Positions 45,095 to 56,609 of a DNA stretch of 64,000 nucleotides are shown here, piece by piece. The translations under genes and the position numbers were made by a program. This DNA is from Lepidostoma basale (taxonomy: Eukaryota; Arthropoda; Insecta; Trichoptera; Lepidostomatidae): the NCBI GenBank assembly GCA_022606425.2, contig JAHDVF020001237.1, positions 124,001 through 188,000 on the forward strand. The letters run 5' to 3'. The notes under the pieces are model-generated. The model saw only the letters and a list, made by a program, of their open reading frames with translations. It did no database searches and was not told the DNA's origin. Numbering within the stretch: the first letter of the stretch is position 1; each line of letters begins with the position of its first letter.

Positions 45095-46750
45095 AAAGTT
45101 TAAATTTTGAAAAACATCGTTTTATTGAATTATTATTTTATACCTTTTATTTACTCGATCATAAATATAAAAGATGGTTTACAGAAGTATTATTGTGAAC
45201 CTATTGTTAATACCAAGATTTCGTTGTTATTCTTCAAGTAATGTTTCCATATTTTTAGTATATCTTTATATTATATAGGTTAGGTATATTATATTACTTT
45301 GTTAAATTATCAGTTTGTTCTGCCTCCGTGAACTTGAAGCTAAAGCTAGTTAGAATGAAGCAGGTGTTTTGAATGTTTAAAAAACCTTTAGTGGTGTAAT
45401 TCAAGCATCTGCCCCCGGTGCTTGATTGGACGATTAATTAAATTACTTTGAAGAGAGTTCTCATCGTAAATTTATAAAAAAATATTTTGATTAAATAACA
45501 TCAATCAAATTAAGTTTGATATTAAATACACTTACTCCGGTGAGAGCGTCTATATAATTTAGATGAAGATATTAGAGCACATCTATACTTGTAAGGCATT
45601 TCAAAATTAATTATCCATCGGATACAAGGTACCTACGCCTTATCTTATTAGTCAAAATTATAATTAAACTGTACAAGTTTTATGCTTGTTTATATATATT
45701 TATTTTATTATTGAATTTGATGTAAACATACGTTTCCTGGAAGTTTAATCATCACTTAAAAAAATGATTGGAGCATAATTTCTGCGTGGATGTGACCACG
45801 ATGTTACATGATATTATAATTTATTACTTTTTTTTATTTATCTTAATTTTATTTTTTATTTTCAGTACTATTAGTATTTTAACTCTTAAATATTATGTCT
45901 AGCCTCATTTTGTCTTAGTTTAACTTCAATTTGGTTCACACAGTCATTTGTTAACTGTTAACTATTATTTTATATTTGTGGTTGCATATAATTGGCTTTA
46001 CTTTAATTATTATAAATGTTTTATTATATATATGTTAATGATATCGCTGTATGTTACCCTTAATAAATAAATAAATATAGTAGTACTCGTATAAGGTTGT
46101 TTGAAGAATTTGGCCTTACTAGGGTTTTATCAAAATAGTACATTTAATAATGTCTGTATAAGGCGAAATGAAACACACTATGATAATATCATCAATCTTC
46201 CAGAAAATGTACGTTTCGCTCAATCAAATCATTTTATAAGCCATAAAACATGTTCATTTATTTATATTTAATATTCATTTTCTCTTGAAGCATTTTATTT
46301 GTGGTGTGGCAATATTATAAATAATTTTAAAATACTTCTCTACTTGTTTTTTCACCACTTTATTTTGGTTTGATCAATCTAACCGGGTTCGGTCAATCTA
46401 ACCCCGCGAAAAATGTTAAAATGAACTTTTTACCATTTATATAGTATAAAATAAATTTAAAAAATTTCCAGTCCATTGCTCCATTATATACCAGTATGTG
46501 TCTACCAGTAATGCACGGCTCGAATGAATTTCCCGAGAGAAGACCCTTAATAAGTGAAGCACCTAAAGTATTTGAGAGTTTCACGTAGACTTGAGTGCAC
46601 CATACTATACTTTGAGTACGGGGGCTTCCTTAGTGGCTCTTGACTGCCTAGAGAGAGAGTAGTCACCTTGTCTCTTCTAGTTTCCCATAGCCATTGTATG
46701 ATGCTATGAAATACGTATCTGCCAACTCTTCTGAAAGTGATTTAATATAA
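45095..46750. other. No gene seen
   Basis: AT-rich. At 46355-46410 the words ACCACTTTATTTTGGTTTGA and CAATCTAACCGGGTTCGGTC / CAATCTAACCCCG form a short direct repeat. A minus-strand ORF at 46393-46584 is not recognised. Confidence 0.3.
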
Positions 46751-46754
46751 TTAA

Positions 46755-46985
46755 TTGTTTCTTGAACAAGATGTTACACTCCATATTAAATAATTACTAC
46801 GAACGGGAACGTTTGTTTTCCAGAAGTTTTATTACAATTTATGTGAATAATATATTTCTCCTGTATAGGGCATTATCATACTACATTTGATAATGCTTTA
46901 GACAAGCGAAATATGTCATTCGCTTAAATTATAATAAAACTTCTAGAAAACTGATGTTTTCATTCATATTAATTGTAAGAACCAA
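46755..46985. repeat. Family D foldback element
   Basis: Outer flank TTGTTTCTTGAACAAGATGT, arms TTTTCCAGAAGTTTTATTAC and its inverse ATAATAAAACTTCTAGAAAA. The right core reads TTGATAA, T, GCTTT, loop, AAGC, GAAAT, AT, GTC. Confidence 0.75.
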
Positions 46986-46989
46986 ATTT

Positions 46990-47520
46990 CAAAACTAAAA
47001 AAATATGTATACCCAAAATTTTATTGAAGTAACCCTCGTTAGCCCAAATATCACGATTGAAAATTATCAACTCTTAAGGAATATCATAATTAAAAACCAT
47101 TACAAAAGTTCCAGTAAACTTATACGTGTACTCGTATTTTAATCAATTTAAATAATGAAAAGTACATTAGTATGGTTTCGACACACTGAAGGAACGAACT
47201 TAGAAAAAAATGTAAATGATATACACTTTTACGATGTGAATAGCAAGATGTTGAGGGAGAATGAAGAAAATGACGTGAATTAGATAATAAATAATATATC
47301 ATTCGCACGTCAATTTATACATTATAAGATACTAACAAGTTATTTAAAAAAAACGTATCAACCTACACATATACTAATACTCGTATCTCGTTTCATCATA
47401 TTGTTCAGAAAAGCCCCTTATTATAAAATTTATGTATCTTATCTTTAGGAAATTCTGGGAAAAAGATATTTCTTTATTACCGAAAGTATTACTTTATTCC
47501 TTAGTGGTAGTATTACTTTA
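46990..47520. other. No gene seen
   Basis: AT-rich DNA. A direct repeat of AGTATTACTTTATTCCTT lies just before the retroelement at 47525. Confidence 0.35.
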
Positions 47521-47524
47521 TTCC

Positions 47525-48055
47525 TTTATCCAAAAAAGCCAAGATGGCAGTGCACAATGGTGTTCTTTTGCCGACCCTTATGTATGGAAGTGAAGCATGG
47601 AACTGGCAAAAGAAGGATGAAAGTAGAATAAATGCAGTAGAAATGAGATCTCTAAGACGAATATGTGACAAATCTGTATATGATAGAGTGACAAATGCAA
47701 GTATAAGAAGTGAATGTGGTGTCAATGAAAGCGTTATGAACAAAATAAGGAAAGGGTCATTAAGATGGTTTGGACACATGGAAAGAATGAGTGAAGACAG
47801 AATGGTAAAGAAGGTATATGTAAACGGCGTGAACGGAGCTAGAAATAGAGGAAGACCGAGGAAAACGTGGCACGATCAAATCAATCAAATATTGAATGTC
47901 GGACACGTGAGGAGCCGGAGAAATCGACGTGCGTGCATGACAAGATGTATGAATGTAGAGGAATCGAGAGAAGTATGTCAGGACAGAACAGTGTGGCGTT
48001 CCATTCTTTCTGCCTTCCCCTCCGGGGAGACGGCGTGATGGTTAGTTAGTTATTA
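47525..48055 (+). mobile_element. RTE-like element (TTAG family), best-preserved 3' copy
   Basis: Open frame of 164 codons (47544-48038), MAVHNGVLLPTLMYGSEAWN, WQKKDESRINAVEMRSLRRI, GSLRWFGHMERMSEDRMVKK, GARNRGRPRKTWHDQINQIL, ACMTRCMNVEESREVCQDR, ending PSGETA and TGA. This is the post-RT C-terminal region (YGSEAWN, WFGHMERM and GRPRKTW are standard blocks). The 3' end ACGGCGTGATGGTTAGTTAG carries the TTAG tandem tail. The copy is 5'-truncated; no stops or shifts. Confidence 0.9.
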
Positions 48056-48107
48056 CTTTATTGCTATTTCACATTTATATTTAATGTAAAAATAGTATAT
48101 GCATACA

Positions 48108-48628
48108 ACGTTATTGGTTATGGAATGCATTCCTTCTAGAAAGTTGGAGATAATTTCTGATGAATTATGTCATTTAAGGCAAAAGTGAACCATTTTTGAA
48201 ATGAACAAGTAAATTGTTTAGCACTGTGTTTATTGTCATTTGTTCTTATTGATAGTTTGTGTAAAATTTAGTTGCAATTCAATGTTTTAATGATTTATGT
48301 AATTTGTCAAATTTCTACTTACTTCTAGTGTAATTTTTGGGTATTTAATTTGTACATAATTGTGTAGTATTTCCTAATATGAACAGAGAGTTTTAGTTTT
48401 TATATTAATAAAGAATGTCTATTATGTTCACTGATGAAAAAAATGTTTGATTACGACCAAAAACAATTTTTAAAACACCAGACCTGGATAAATAAAAATA
48501 AAAAATGAAAATCGTTTTAATTAAAAAATAGTTCACTTTTGCATAATGGTTTACATGACATAATTCATCGAAAATAACCTCCCCTTCGACCTCTTAGAAA
48601 GAATGCATTCAATAGCCAATAACCCTGT
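48108..48628. repeat. Family J inverted-repeat element
   Basis: Arms of about 90 bp at 48110-48198 (GTTATTGGTTATGGAATGCA, TGATGAATTATGTCAT, GCAAAAGTGAACCATTTTT) and inverted at 48525-48624. Inside, TTCACTGATGAAAAAAATGT with ACGACCAAAAACAATTTTTA (48428-48472) resembles a decayed CTGATGA...AAAAC hairpin. Confidence 0.7.
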
Positions 48629-48879
48629 ATAATTTAAAAATATGTTATACTTTATTCTGGGGGTTCGTCGTTGAATGTTATTTTGAAATATTTGAGGCGC
48701 TACGTTTATTATATTCGAAATTTAATTTCGTTTGAAGCCTTGAAAATATGATACAGAGACGATAATCTTTTTTTTCTACAATTTTTCAAGGAGGTTTTTG
48801 AACTGAAGACCTTAAAACGAAAATCAAATTATTCATAAGTTTCAATATCTTATGGCTGATATACGAACTGTGATAATAA

Positions 48880-49520
48880 AGAAGCAATTGTTTTTAAAAT
48901 GAATATTATACACACAATAAAGTTTTCTTGCCATGAATATTGGTCCTATAGGGGTGGTTGATTGTTATCCCACTATTGTCTATTGCGGACAATATTTTCA
49001 TAAGTCATCTTCTTCTGTAATCTCTTATTGTCCTGTCCAAAAACGGCTCGATTTTATGCCGTAAGAGGAGACTTATGACAACAGACATTCAGTCTGCCTT
49101 ATTTCGGTCACTGAGATTATATGGTACCCATATGCCTAACTTGCTAACTTTCCCCAAACTTCCCAGGCTACGATAAACTGTAGATTGTGATACATTGAGT
49201 CTCTCTGCCATCACCCTTGTCGTTTGGCGTGGATTTTGTTCCAATAACGCAATTAAAATGTCGTCATCGAAGCCGGAAGGATGATCCGATCTTGGTTCAT
49301 CTTTCAAGGACATCTCCGGAACGAAATTTCACAAACCAATTTCTAACTGCCCTATTAGTTAGAAGACTTTCACCGCATACACTGCATATCTTTTCGGCCA
49401 TCGCTCTAGAACTAGTGCTTTGTTTGAATTCCCAAAGTATCACAGTGCGTATATTCACATTTTGATTCCTAATTTTAAGGATTCGCAATAACACCACTGT
49501 AACGTCTACCACACTAAATA
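48880..49520 (-). mobile_element. Mariner transposase relic, N-terminal to first Asp region
   Basis: The minus strand reads NIRTVILWEFKQSTSSRAMA, EKICSVCGESLLTNRAVRNW, FVKFRSGD, frameshift, LKDEPRSDHPSGFDDD, LEQNPRQTTRVMAERLNVSQ, STVYRSLGSLGKVSKLG, stop, SLLLRHKIEPFLDR, a degraded block, ENIVRNRQ, stop, WDNNQPP and IHGKKTLLCV. These are successive mariner (SETMAR-type) blocks: two HTH motifs, the linker, and the region after the first catalytic Asp. Stops and shifts make it dead. Terminal repeats were not located. Confidence 0.88.
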
Positions 49521-49774
49521 GTTATCGACTGACTGATAGGTCACTTATCTGTGTAGTGAAAACAAAAATTCCCTTGTCGGGGGCTCATTTTAAGGAAATC
49601 CAAAATAATAGAAACTATTTACTTGACTGGGAAGTTATTTATGACTCAACCTAATAATACAGTTAAGTTTATATTTTGATCAAATAAATCCATTAACGCT
49701 ATTATAATTATGTTAAAGTCGTGTGGGTATTTTTATCGAAATTTTTTTTTTTTTTTTTTTCTTGAATAATGATA

Positions 49775-50020
49775 TAAAACCCCATATTATTAAGTTAATA
49801 CAAATGAAATCGTCTGTTTTCTAAAAGTTTTATTATATTTTATGGGAATAACATGTTTCGCCTTTCCAAGAAATTATCAAATGACGTATGATAATTCCTA
49901 AGAAAGGCGTAACATTCCCATACATTATAATAAAACTTCTAGAAAACAGACGATATAATTCGTATTAATTATACACTATGGAGTTTTACACACTGTTCAA
50001 AAAACAATAAATAAGAAGAT
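49775..50020. repeat. Family D foldback element
   Basis: Arms ATCGTCTGTTTTCTAAAAGT and ACTTCTAGAAAACAGACGAT are exact partners at the outer end. The inner parts TATGGGAATAACATGTTTCG and AGAAAGGCGTAACATTCCCA are partners with indels. The GAAAC box has decayed to GTAAC in the right arm. Confidence 0.78.
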
Positions 50021-50024
50021 TTAT

Positions 50025-50760
50025 TACTTCGTAACATTGATTCATAGCTCACCATCGAAATATATTTGTCTGCGTTTATTTTATGTGTTATAATTTATTT
50101 AATCGTATGCATTTTGCAAAAAAATGTTAATTAGGAAACAAGCAAAATATAATCATAGCTTTCAACGTTATCTATTATATATTTAAAAATAGAACAATCT
50201 TATATTGTGAACACATAAAAACGACTCTTCATTCTTTGTAAATATAAAAGCCGATACGATCTTGTTGACGATATTTTGTTATTGGATATTGTACAATATA
50301 TTTTCTAGAGTGGGGTTTAATTTCCACTGGGATTGACTCGTATAAAATTTTCAGATTATTTTTCCGTCATGGCAATTTCTCTATTATCCGAAGATGCGAA
50401 CCTTTCTCTATTCAGGGATTTTGACGGGTATAACGGAATTTGTTTTTGGGGTCTTGGAACATGGAATAATAATATAAATTCTTCAATGATCAGTCCCAGT
50501 TGTATTTAAGGTTCTGTATATTTTTTTATCCCGTGAGATTGATAAGTGCTCAGACATCGTGTAAGATGAGTTTTTTTACTGTCTGAAATTAACAAATACT
50601 GATTTTTATTTAATTACAAATGTATTTGTATAAAAACTGTCATTTTAATAAAAGAACATTAATTTACTAGCATTAAAAGAGCATTCATAAGCGTTTTATA
50701 TACCGAGGAGAAGGTCATACTTATTCCACATTCACCTCTCTGAAACCACAAAGCTCTAAA
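50025..50760. other. No gene seen
   Basis: AT-rich DNA without recognisable features. Confidence 0.35.
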
Positions 50761-50764
50761 CTGT

Positions 50765-51235
50765 TATACATAAAAAACAAAAGAAGTGAGAATAGACCGC
50801 CACATCACTCGATCCTGACACACCTCTCTAGATTCCTCCACATTCATACAGCGAGTCATATACTCACGTCAATTCTTCCGACTTCTAACATGGCCGACCT
50901 TTAAATATTAATTAATTTGCCATCATTCCAAGTTTTCCTCCGTCTCCCACTACTCCGAACTCCATTCTCATAATTAACGTATACTTTCTAAACCATCATT
51001 TCTTCATCCATGCGTTCCATTTGTCCAAACCAACACAGTCATTCTTTCATTATTTTGATCAAAATCGTTTATTCCGCTCTACATTTCTTCCTTATATCAG
51101 CATTTGAAATTCTGTTGTACATCGTTTTACCGCATTTACGTATAAGAGATATAATCTCTACCGTATTTATTCTGCTTTCCTCCTTCTTCTGCCAGCTCCA
51201 TGCATCAGGGTTGGTATTAAAACTTTATTGAGATC
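50765..51235 (-). mobile_element. RTE-like element (TTAG family), copy 5, decayed
   Basis: The complement of the shared C-terminal region is recognisable from 50800 (CAGCGAGTCATATACTCACG, the MTR/ACM codons) to 51205 (TTCTGCCAGCTCCATGC, AWNWQK codons). Many frameshifts. The extreme 3' end is missing. Confidence 0.75.
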
Positions 51236-51499
51236 GACCAATTTTAATAACTGCCCATTTTTAATAACGGACACTTTTAATAATTGTTATTACTAATGAA
51301 AATGACAATTTTCTTATGATTTATTTATTTATTATTTTTTAAGAACTTAATTGTACATTTTTGATAATTTTTTTAATATCTAGAAATCGATATGACTGTA
51401 AAAATTATAGAATAAACATAATTACATGCATTTTTGTTATATTCTTACTTTCCTTTGAGTAGTTACATCTTTGTTAACGCTGTTTGATGCTCTCTTACA

Positions 51500-51855
51500 A
51501 ATATCTTATTCTTCTTCGATGGCCCTACAGCCCATATCGAGCCTTAGCCTCCAGTATTCTTCGCCTCCAAATCCTCCTATCCTCCGCTTCGACCCTCCAA
51601 TCTGACAATCGTAACAATTTCGCCCCATCTCTCCCAACTTAATTCTACCATCGCAGCCTTGGTCGTCCAATTGGTCTTCTACCATCTGGGTGCCACTCCA
51701 GCAATATTTTTGGGGTTCGCGATGACGGCATCCTCTGCACGTGACCGGCCCATCTCAGTCTATTCAGTCTGACCTGTGTGGAGAGACTGGGAGCTTTGTA
51801 AATATGGTACAACTCGTCATTATGCCGTAAATATGGTACAGCTCGTCATTATGCC
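51500..51855 (-). mobile_element. Different RTE-like C-terminal fragment
   Basis: The minus strand reads KRHNDELYHIYKAPSL, STQVRLNRLRWAGHVQRM, SSRTPKILLEWHPDGRRPIG, RPRLRWYDGIK, ending GCRAIEEE. LRWAGHVxRM, DGRRPxGRPRLRW and the acidic end are standard RTE-like ORF2 C-terminal blocks. This family is distinct from the TTAG family. Its upstream edge holds a tandem duplication of 29 bp (51798-51826, 51827-51855). Confidence 0.8.
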
Positions 51856-51859
51856 TCTT

Positions 51860-52775
51860 ACAAATATCTCTGACGCAAATTGCGTGATAGTTTGTACGTT
51901 CAAAAAATGTCTGTACTCGGAAACGAATCCTTTATGATCACTCTTTATAAATTTAATTGTCTATAAAAAAAATATGTGTCATAAAATCTGTGCAAATTTA
52001 AATCAGAATTTAAATGTTCACACATTTCATAGAAGTAGGCAATAGGCACCGGGAAACATCCCCGCTGTCGACTTTCGTAAAGCTGAAACATTTTTTTACC
52101 GGTGCGATTCTGTTATTTCGGAGAATTTTAATGCCAGTAGCATTCCAACACTTCCACGAATCACGCCTCGGGCTGTTGGAATTTCGGTTGTTCAACGAAT
52201 ATAAAGAACAGAAAATTTCGCGCCAGAGATACGGCCTCTAACAAAAGAAGTTGTAACGAAAAAGTCTGCGCTAGTAAGCTCTTAAACGTAGCTATTATAC
52301 CAACCTACAAGAAAATAGGACGTTACTTCGCGGCTCACACGTCGTGAGAACTTGGTTTTTCTTGAACCACCAAAAAATATCTCGAATTCTCACATCTCTA
52401 CCACACGTAACAAAATATCGTAAAAACTTTTTATTACGCGCATTTTCGCTTTCATTTTACTATTTGTTGGCCAATAGATTTAAAAGATATTTTCGCAAAG
52501 AGGGTATTATATTTATTTTCTTGAAGTAAGGCACCTACAAAGTAACCTTTGGTATGTAGAACCACCACACGATTTTATCATTTGATTGTCATAGAATAAT
52601 AATATGCTTTCTTTGGTCAATTTAATAAAAACAGTTTTTTACCTTTTTTAAATCCGGAATAAGTGGATATGAATTTCTTTATTTAGGAAGTATGTTTAAA
52701 AAGGAGGGGCGAGGGGAGAGGGATATTAAATGAACGGTTTGGGTAGGCAACAAAGTGACTGGGGAATTATTTTCG
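51860..52775. other. No gene assigned; unique patch at 52015-52350
   Basis: 52015-52350 is less AT-rich with open frames on both strands (plus 52014-52241, minus 52010-52195), none recognised and none with good splice context. A conserved element or unrecognised exon is possible. Confidence 0.25.
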
Positions 52776-52779
52776 TCAT

Positions 52780-53305
52780 TGCAAGCAAAGCCTATTCAAA
52801 AATGGTAATATTGCAGTGCATAATGGTGTTCTTGTACCGATCCTTATGAATGAAAGTGAAGCATGGAACTAGCAAAATAAAAATATGAATATTAGAAAAA
52901 TGCAGTAGAAATGATATCTTTTAGAAGAAATGTGGTAAATCTGTATATGATAGTGTCAAATGCAATTACAGGAGGGAATGCAGTGCGATTAAAGTATTAT
53001 GAACAAAATAATGAAAAGCTTATTATTTGGACACATGGAAAGAATGAACGAAGAAAGAATGGTAAAGAAAGTGTATATAAATGACGCGAATTGAACTAGA
53101 AATAGAAGAAGATCGAGAAAAACGTGACATGATCAAATCAATCAAATATTGTTAGCCATGTGAGGAGACGACGTGCGAGCATGACACGATGCATCAATTG
53201 TGAGGAATCGAGAAAAGTATGTCAAGAAAGAACAGTGTGGCGGTCCATTATTTCTGCCTACCTTTTCGGGGAGACGGCGTGATGGTTAATTAGTTAGTTA
53301 TATCC
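52780..53305 (+). mobile_element. RTE-like element (TTAG family), copy 6, decayed
   Basis: Colinear with the copy at 47525: TGCAGTGCATAATGGTGTTC, GTGAAGCATGGAACTAGC, GGACACATGGAAAGAATG, and the 3' end GGGGAGACGGCGTGATGGTT followed by AATTAGTTAGTTA. Many frameshifts and stops, so an older insertion. Confidence 0.83.
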
Positions 53306-53309
53306 GAAA

Positions 53310-53835
53310 CACGTGTAAACATGTCAAATCTGTATTAGCTTAATAATCTTGGATCAATAATTAATGATATTTCACGTAAATATAATATTACATTCAATAT
53401 GTGTTTAAATGCTTGTATTTGTTTACTCTCAAAATCATTCACCCAGAATTAGTTATGTATTATATTTACATAGGATAAATCGAGCTTTAAGGTAGATTTT
53501 GCATCGTACATGATACTGGTAGTACCTAACGAGTAGGAGTCTAATATATTCATGCCCCGGTACACTTCACGGGTAAAGCTCTAACCATATAAGCTTCTGC
53601 TGTCTTATTCAGGAGCTGCAAGATTGTGTGCAATTCCAGAACAGATTTCCCAGTAGACTGTCGTAAATAAAGGACTGTAAAACCATTGATTGACAGTCAT
53701 AATACCTTTTTATTTCTTTCCCATTAAAATTGTATATAGACGGAAGCAAGCTGTGTCTCATATTATGTTATGTTTACATATTCATCTACGAGTATTTCTT
53801 GTTGATACTTAAATGTAGGGGTAGAAACTCAGTTT
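53310..53835. other. No gene seen
   Basis: AT-rich DNA without recognisable features. Confidence 0.35.
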
Positions 53836-53839
53836 AGAT

Positions 53840-53960
53840 TTTAATTATTTTTTTTAACATATTTCGCAGGAATTACGCTTTCGTTATCTACAGAACGATA
53901 AAAAAACTTTAAAAAATAAACTCAAAAGTCAGAAAACGGTGCTTTAATTCATTAAAACTA
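53840..53960. repeat. Family B foldback element, decayed
   Basis: AACATATTTCGCAGGAATTA, then CAGAACGATAAAAAAACTTT, AAATAAACTCAAAAGTCAGA and GTGCTTTAATTCATTAAAA follow the family B right-arm order. The hairpin core is lost. Confidence 0.5.
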
Positions 53961-54009
53961 CATCATTCCGGAAGGCATTAAACTGTTATTTTTTTGTAAA
54001 CAATTATTT

Positions 54010-54245
54010 ATTGTTTCTTGAACAATGATGTAAAATTTCATATTAAATAATTAATTCGAATGAAAACGCTTGTTTTCTATTAGTTTTATTATATTTTATG
54101 TGTACGATAATTTTCGCATGTCGAATGCATTATCAATTGTTTGCATTAAATAATGCCTTAGGTAGGCGAAACATGTCATTCACATAAAGTAGAATAAAAC
54201 TTCTAGAAAACCTACGTTTTCATTTGTATTAATTAATCAATGATT
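54010..54245. repeat. Family D foldback element
   Basis: Outer flank TTGTTTCTTGAACAATGATG, left arm TGTTTTCTATTAGTTTTATT with GTACGATAATTTTCGCATG, right arm TAATGCCTTAGGTAGGCGAA with ACATGTCATTCACATAAAG and AAACTTCTAGAAAACCTACG. The right core has GCCTT..AGGC, GAAAC, AT, GTC intact. Confidence 0.77.
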
Positions 54246-54249
54246 GATT

Positions 54250-54780
54250 ATTTTTACAACCAGTTTTGTCAGATTCGCTTACATAAACTGTATATAGGAT
54301 AACTATAATATTATATACAGGTATACATGTATATTTCAGTTAATATGTAAAGTAAATAGTTAAGTTTTTGAATATCAAAACGAATGTGAGGTTATACATC
54401 TTACAATGTCTTACAGCATAGAACCCAGAGCCGACACTGTCAGAATCAGAAGTCTTCTTTGAATTAGCGAAATAAAGATAGGGAAAACCCTTTATCACCT
54501 AATATGAAACACAGATATCCAAAGGATATTCGAAGTTGACGAAGGCAAAGAAAAATCTTCTGAAATAAACATGTCACAAGAATGGAACAATCAAGGGTCA
54601 TAAGAACAGCAAGGGACTGTTTATTTCAAAGAAGCATACCTCAAGCATGACTTACAAATATATGAAAAGACATCCGGCAATTCACCTATCATCAAGAAAC
54701 TTGACGCAGAGAGTAATAGGCCAAAATGCCTAATCCAAGAAAAAGAAGGAGAAGAAATTAAATGTTGGACAAATGAATAA
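54250..54780. other. No gene; possible retroelement scrap at 54560-54660
   Basis: The plus strand near 54560 reads KHVTRMEQSRVIRTARDC, which resembles the WxGHVxRM block of non-LTR ORF2 ends, but the match is short and the downstream frame does not continue the family. Confidence 0.25.
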
Positions 54781-54894
54781 TTGTAGTGAAATAGGCACTA
54801 CGTACCAAAAAATACAAAAAAAACTTAAGTATGCAGTTTTGTTCCATATTATTCTTTGTATTTTTTTGGTACTTAGTGCCTATTTTACTGCAAC
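54781..54894. mobile_element. Small MITE with ~38-bp inverted repeats
   Basis: TTGTAGTGAAATAGGCACTA with CGTACCAAAAAATACAAA at the left and the inverse, ending TAGTGCCTATTTTACTGCAAC, at the right; about 114 bp overall. Four or so mismatches between arms. No coding capacity, superfamily unknown. Confidence 0.7.
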
Positions 54895-54989
54895 CATTCA
54901 AGTATACGAGTACACTTAGAAACGGGGTAGACAACTAATTTTCTGTATATTATCACTTTATCATTTGACAATTGTTAGTTTAATGTAAT

Positions 54990-55165
54990 GACTTATTTTT
55001 TTATGAATTAAAACAGTGTTTTTTCCACTTTCATCATCTGGAGAACGATATAAACTTAGAAAATATCGTTCTCCTGATGATGAAGGCGTTAGCCTTCAAA
55101 ACATGTCGAAACAAAAAAATAAACTCAAAAGTGGGAAAAATTAATGTTTTAATTCTTAAAAATAT
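54990..55165. repeat. Family B foldback element with intact CTGATGA
   Basis: The left half is shortened (TTTCATCATCTGGAGAACGA). The right core (55074-55102) reads CTGATGA, T, GAAGGC, loop GTTA, GCCTTC, AAAAC, AT, GTC. TTCTC before CTGATGA matches the 5' strand of the stem I proposed at 10850-10893. GAAAC is mutated to AAAAC. Right edge AACTCAAAAGTGGGAAAAAT and TGTTTTAATTCTTAAAAA. Confidence 0.78.
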
Positions 55166-55169
55166 CGAA

Positions 55170-56440
55170 ATTGTTATTTTATTTGAATTATGTTCTTATT
55201 GCGATTCGTCCTTTTAAATTTCGAGCTCCGAAGCCAGCGTTTTACAGCTAGGGGTCACTTAATTTAATTTCTAATAAATTCGTTTCCTTCCTTCTTATAT
55301 TATACTTTATATCTACTAACAATGAAAATTCCTCAATGAAGATTGATCTACGTTCCAAAAAAACAGAATTCTCCACGCCATCTTCGTCCCGTGTCACTCT
55401 AACGTGACACAATATCCCCATTATTATACTTTCAAATTACCGCTCGCCTTAACTCGATTTTTCATGAACCCTTCGGAATATAAAAAAGGGAACTTCCTTG
55501 ATTTACCATTCGCGTCACATTTCACCGAACTGTTGTAAATAACGACGACTGAACAGCACACAACACGGACTCAATTGAATAATCACAACGTTGTTTGCGA
55601 GGAAATACAAAATGCTAGTCACGTCGAGTGCAACTTGAAATTTCAAACTTTAGCGACTTGTCCTTTGTACTTTTCCGTTCTCTGTTTCCTCGCTTTTTTT
55701 GCGGTATAACGAAACGAAATTTGATTTGTGTCTACAGAAAAACGTGTATATGTGGGAAATGTAACTGAGATATTTATTATTTATTTGTGAAAGAAATCCG
55801 ATTCTTTGAATCCGAATAAGCAAATAATATTTTATGTACTAAAAATACGCCAACCCACCACATTTGTTCTATCTAAGGAAGAGGGGGTACATTATATGTT
55901 CTCGGGCTTACAGTGCATTGATACTCACTTCTCTCAGTATGTGAATTTATGTGTATGGTTCGCTTTAATTCTGTTCGGCGACGAACTGGCGGCTTAAAGG
56001 AGATTTTCGTTAATGGAGAGGTTATCTCAGAGCACGATCTCTTTTCCCTTTGAACTGTTATATTATAATATATACAAATACAATTTTCAGTTCATTTAGT
56101 AAATCACACCGCTGATTTCTTAATTATCTTGAATTACTCTAGTCTTATATTTTCTTAGAATACGATAAACATTTTTCAGAATGTTAACGTTTCAAATATA
56201 GGCTAAGCTACACCAAATTATATTTACATTCAGAAATGATTTCTAGAAATAAAAAATACGATATAAGTTTATGTTATTTTTAGTTGCGAGATTTTACATT
56301 GGAATTTTCAAAGTTAAATGACTGTTTATATAAATCACTCGGGTGTAGCATTTTAGGTATGTTTAAACGCAACGCTTGTTAACACTGCCTATAATTACTA
56401 AAATATGATAACTTTTTTATTCTTTTCATACTGGTTTTAG
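55170..56440. other. No gene seen; unique patch at 55200-55720
   Basis: The patch includes CACGCCATCTTCGTCCCGTG, the palindrome GTGTCACTCTAACGTGACAC and TTCGCGTCACATTTCACCGA. It is not a repeat found elsewhere in the window and could be regulatory. An ORF at 55806-55997 lacks an ATG. Confidence 0.3.
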
Positions 56441-56444
56441 GCCC

Positions 56445-56605
56445 ATAGGATTCTCAGCTGTCTTTCCATTTCGTGGGGGGGCCATCCAGACATCCTTCTT
56501 CCCACTAGTTTTCCATATAAAGCAAAGTACGGTTATCTTTGGGTGTCTATTCTTCCCACATTATCCCTCCAATATCTTCTTTGTCTCCCCTATCTGACAA
56601 CATCC
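56445..56605 (-). mobile_element. Non-LTR retrotransposon C-terminal fragment
   Basis: The minus strand reads RDNVGRIDTQR, stop, PYFALYGKLVGRRMSGWPP, then a frameshift into the KWKDS-like block. It aligns with the xxRMDTxRIPKxALYGKL...GRRxxGRPPxKWKDSW ending and is related to the fragment at 30058. Confidence 0.65.
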
Positions 56606-56609
56606 TGGA

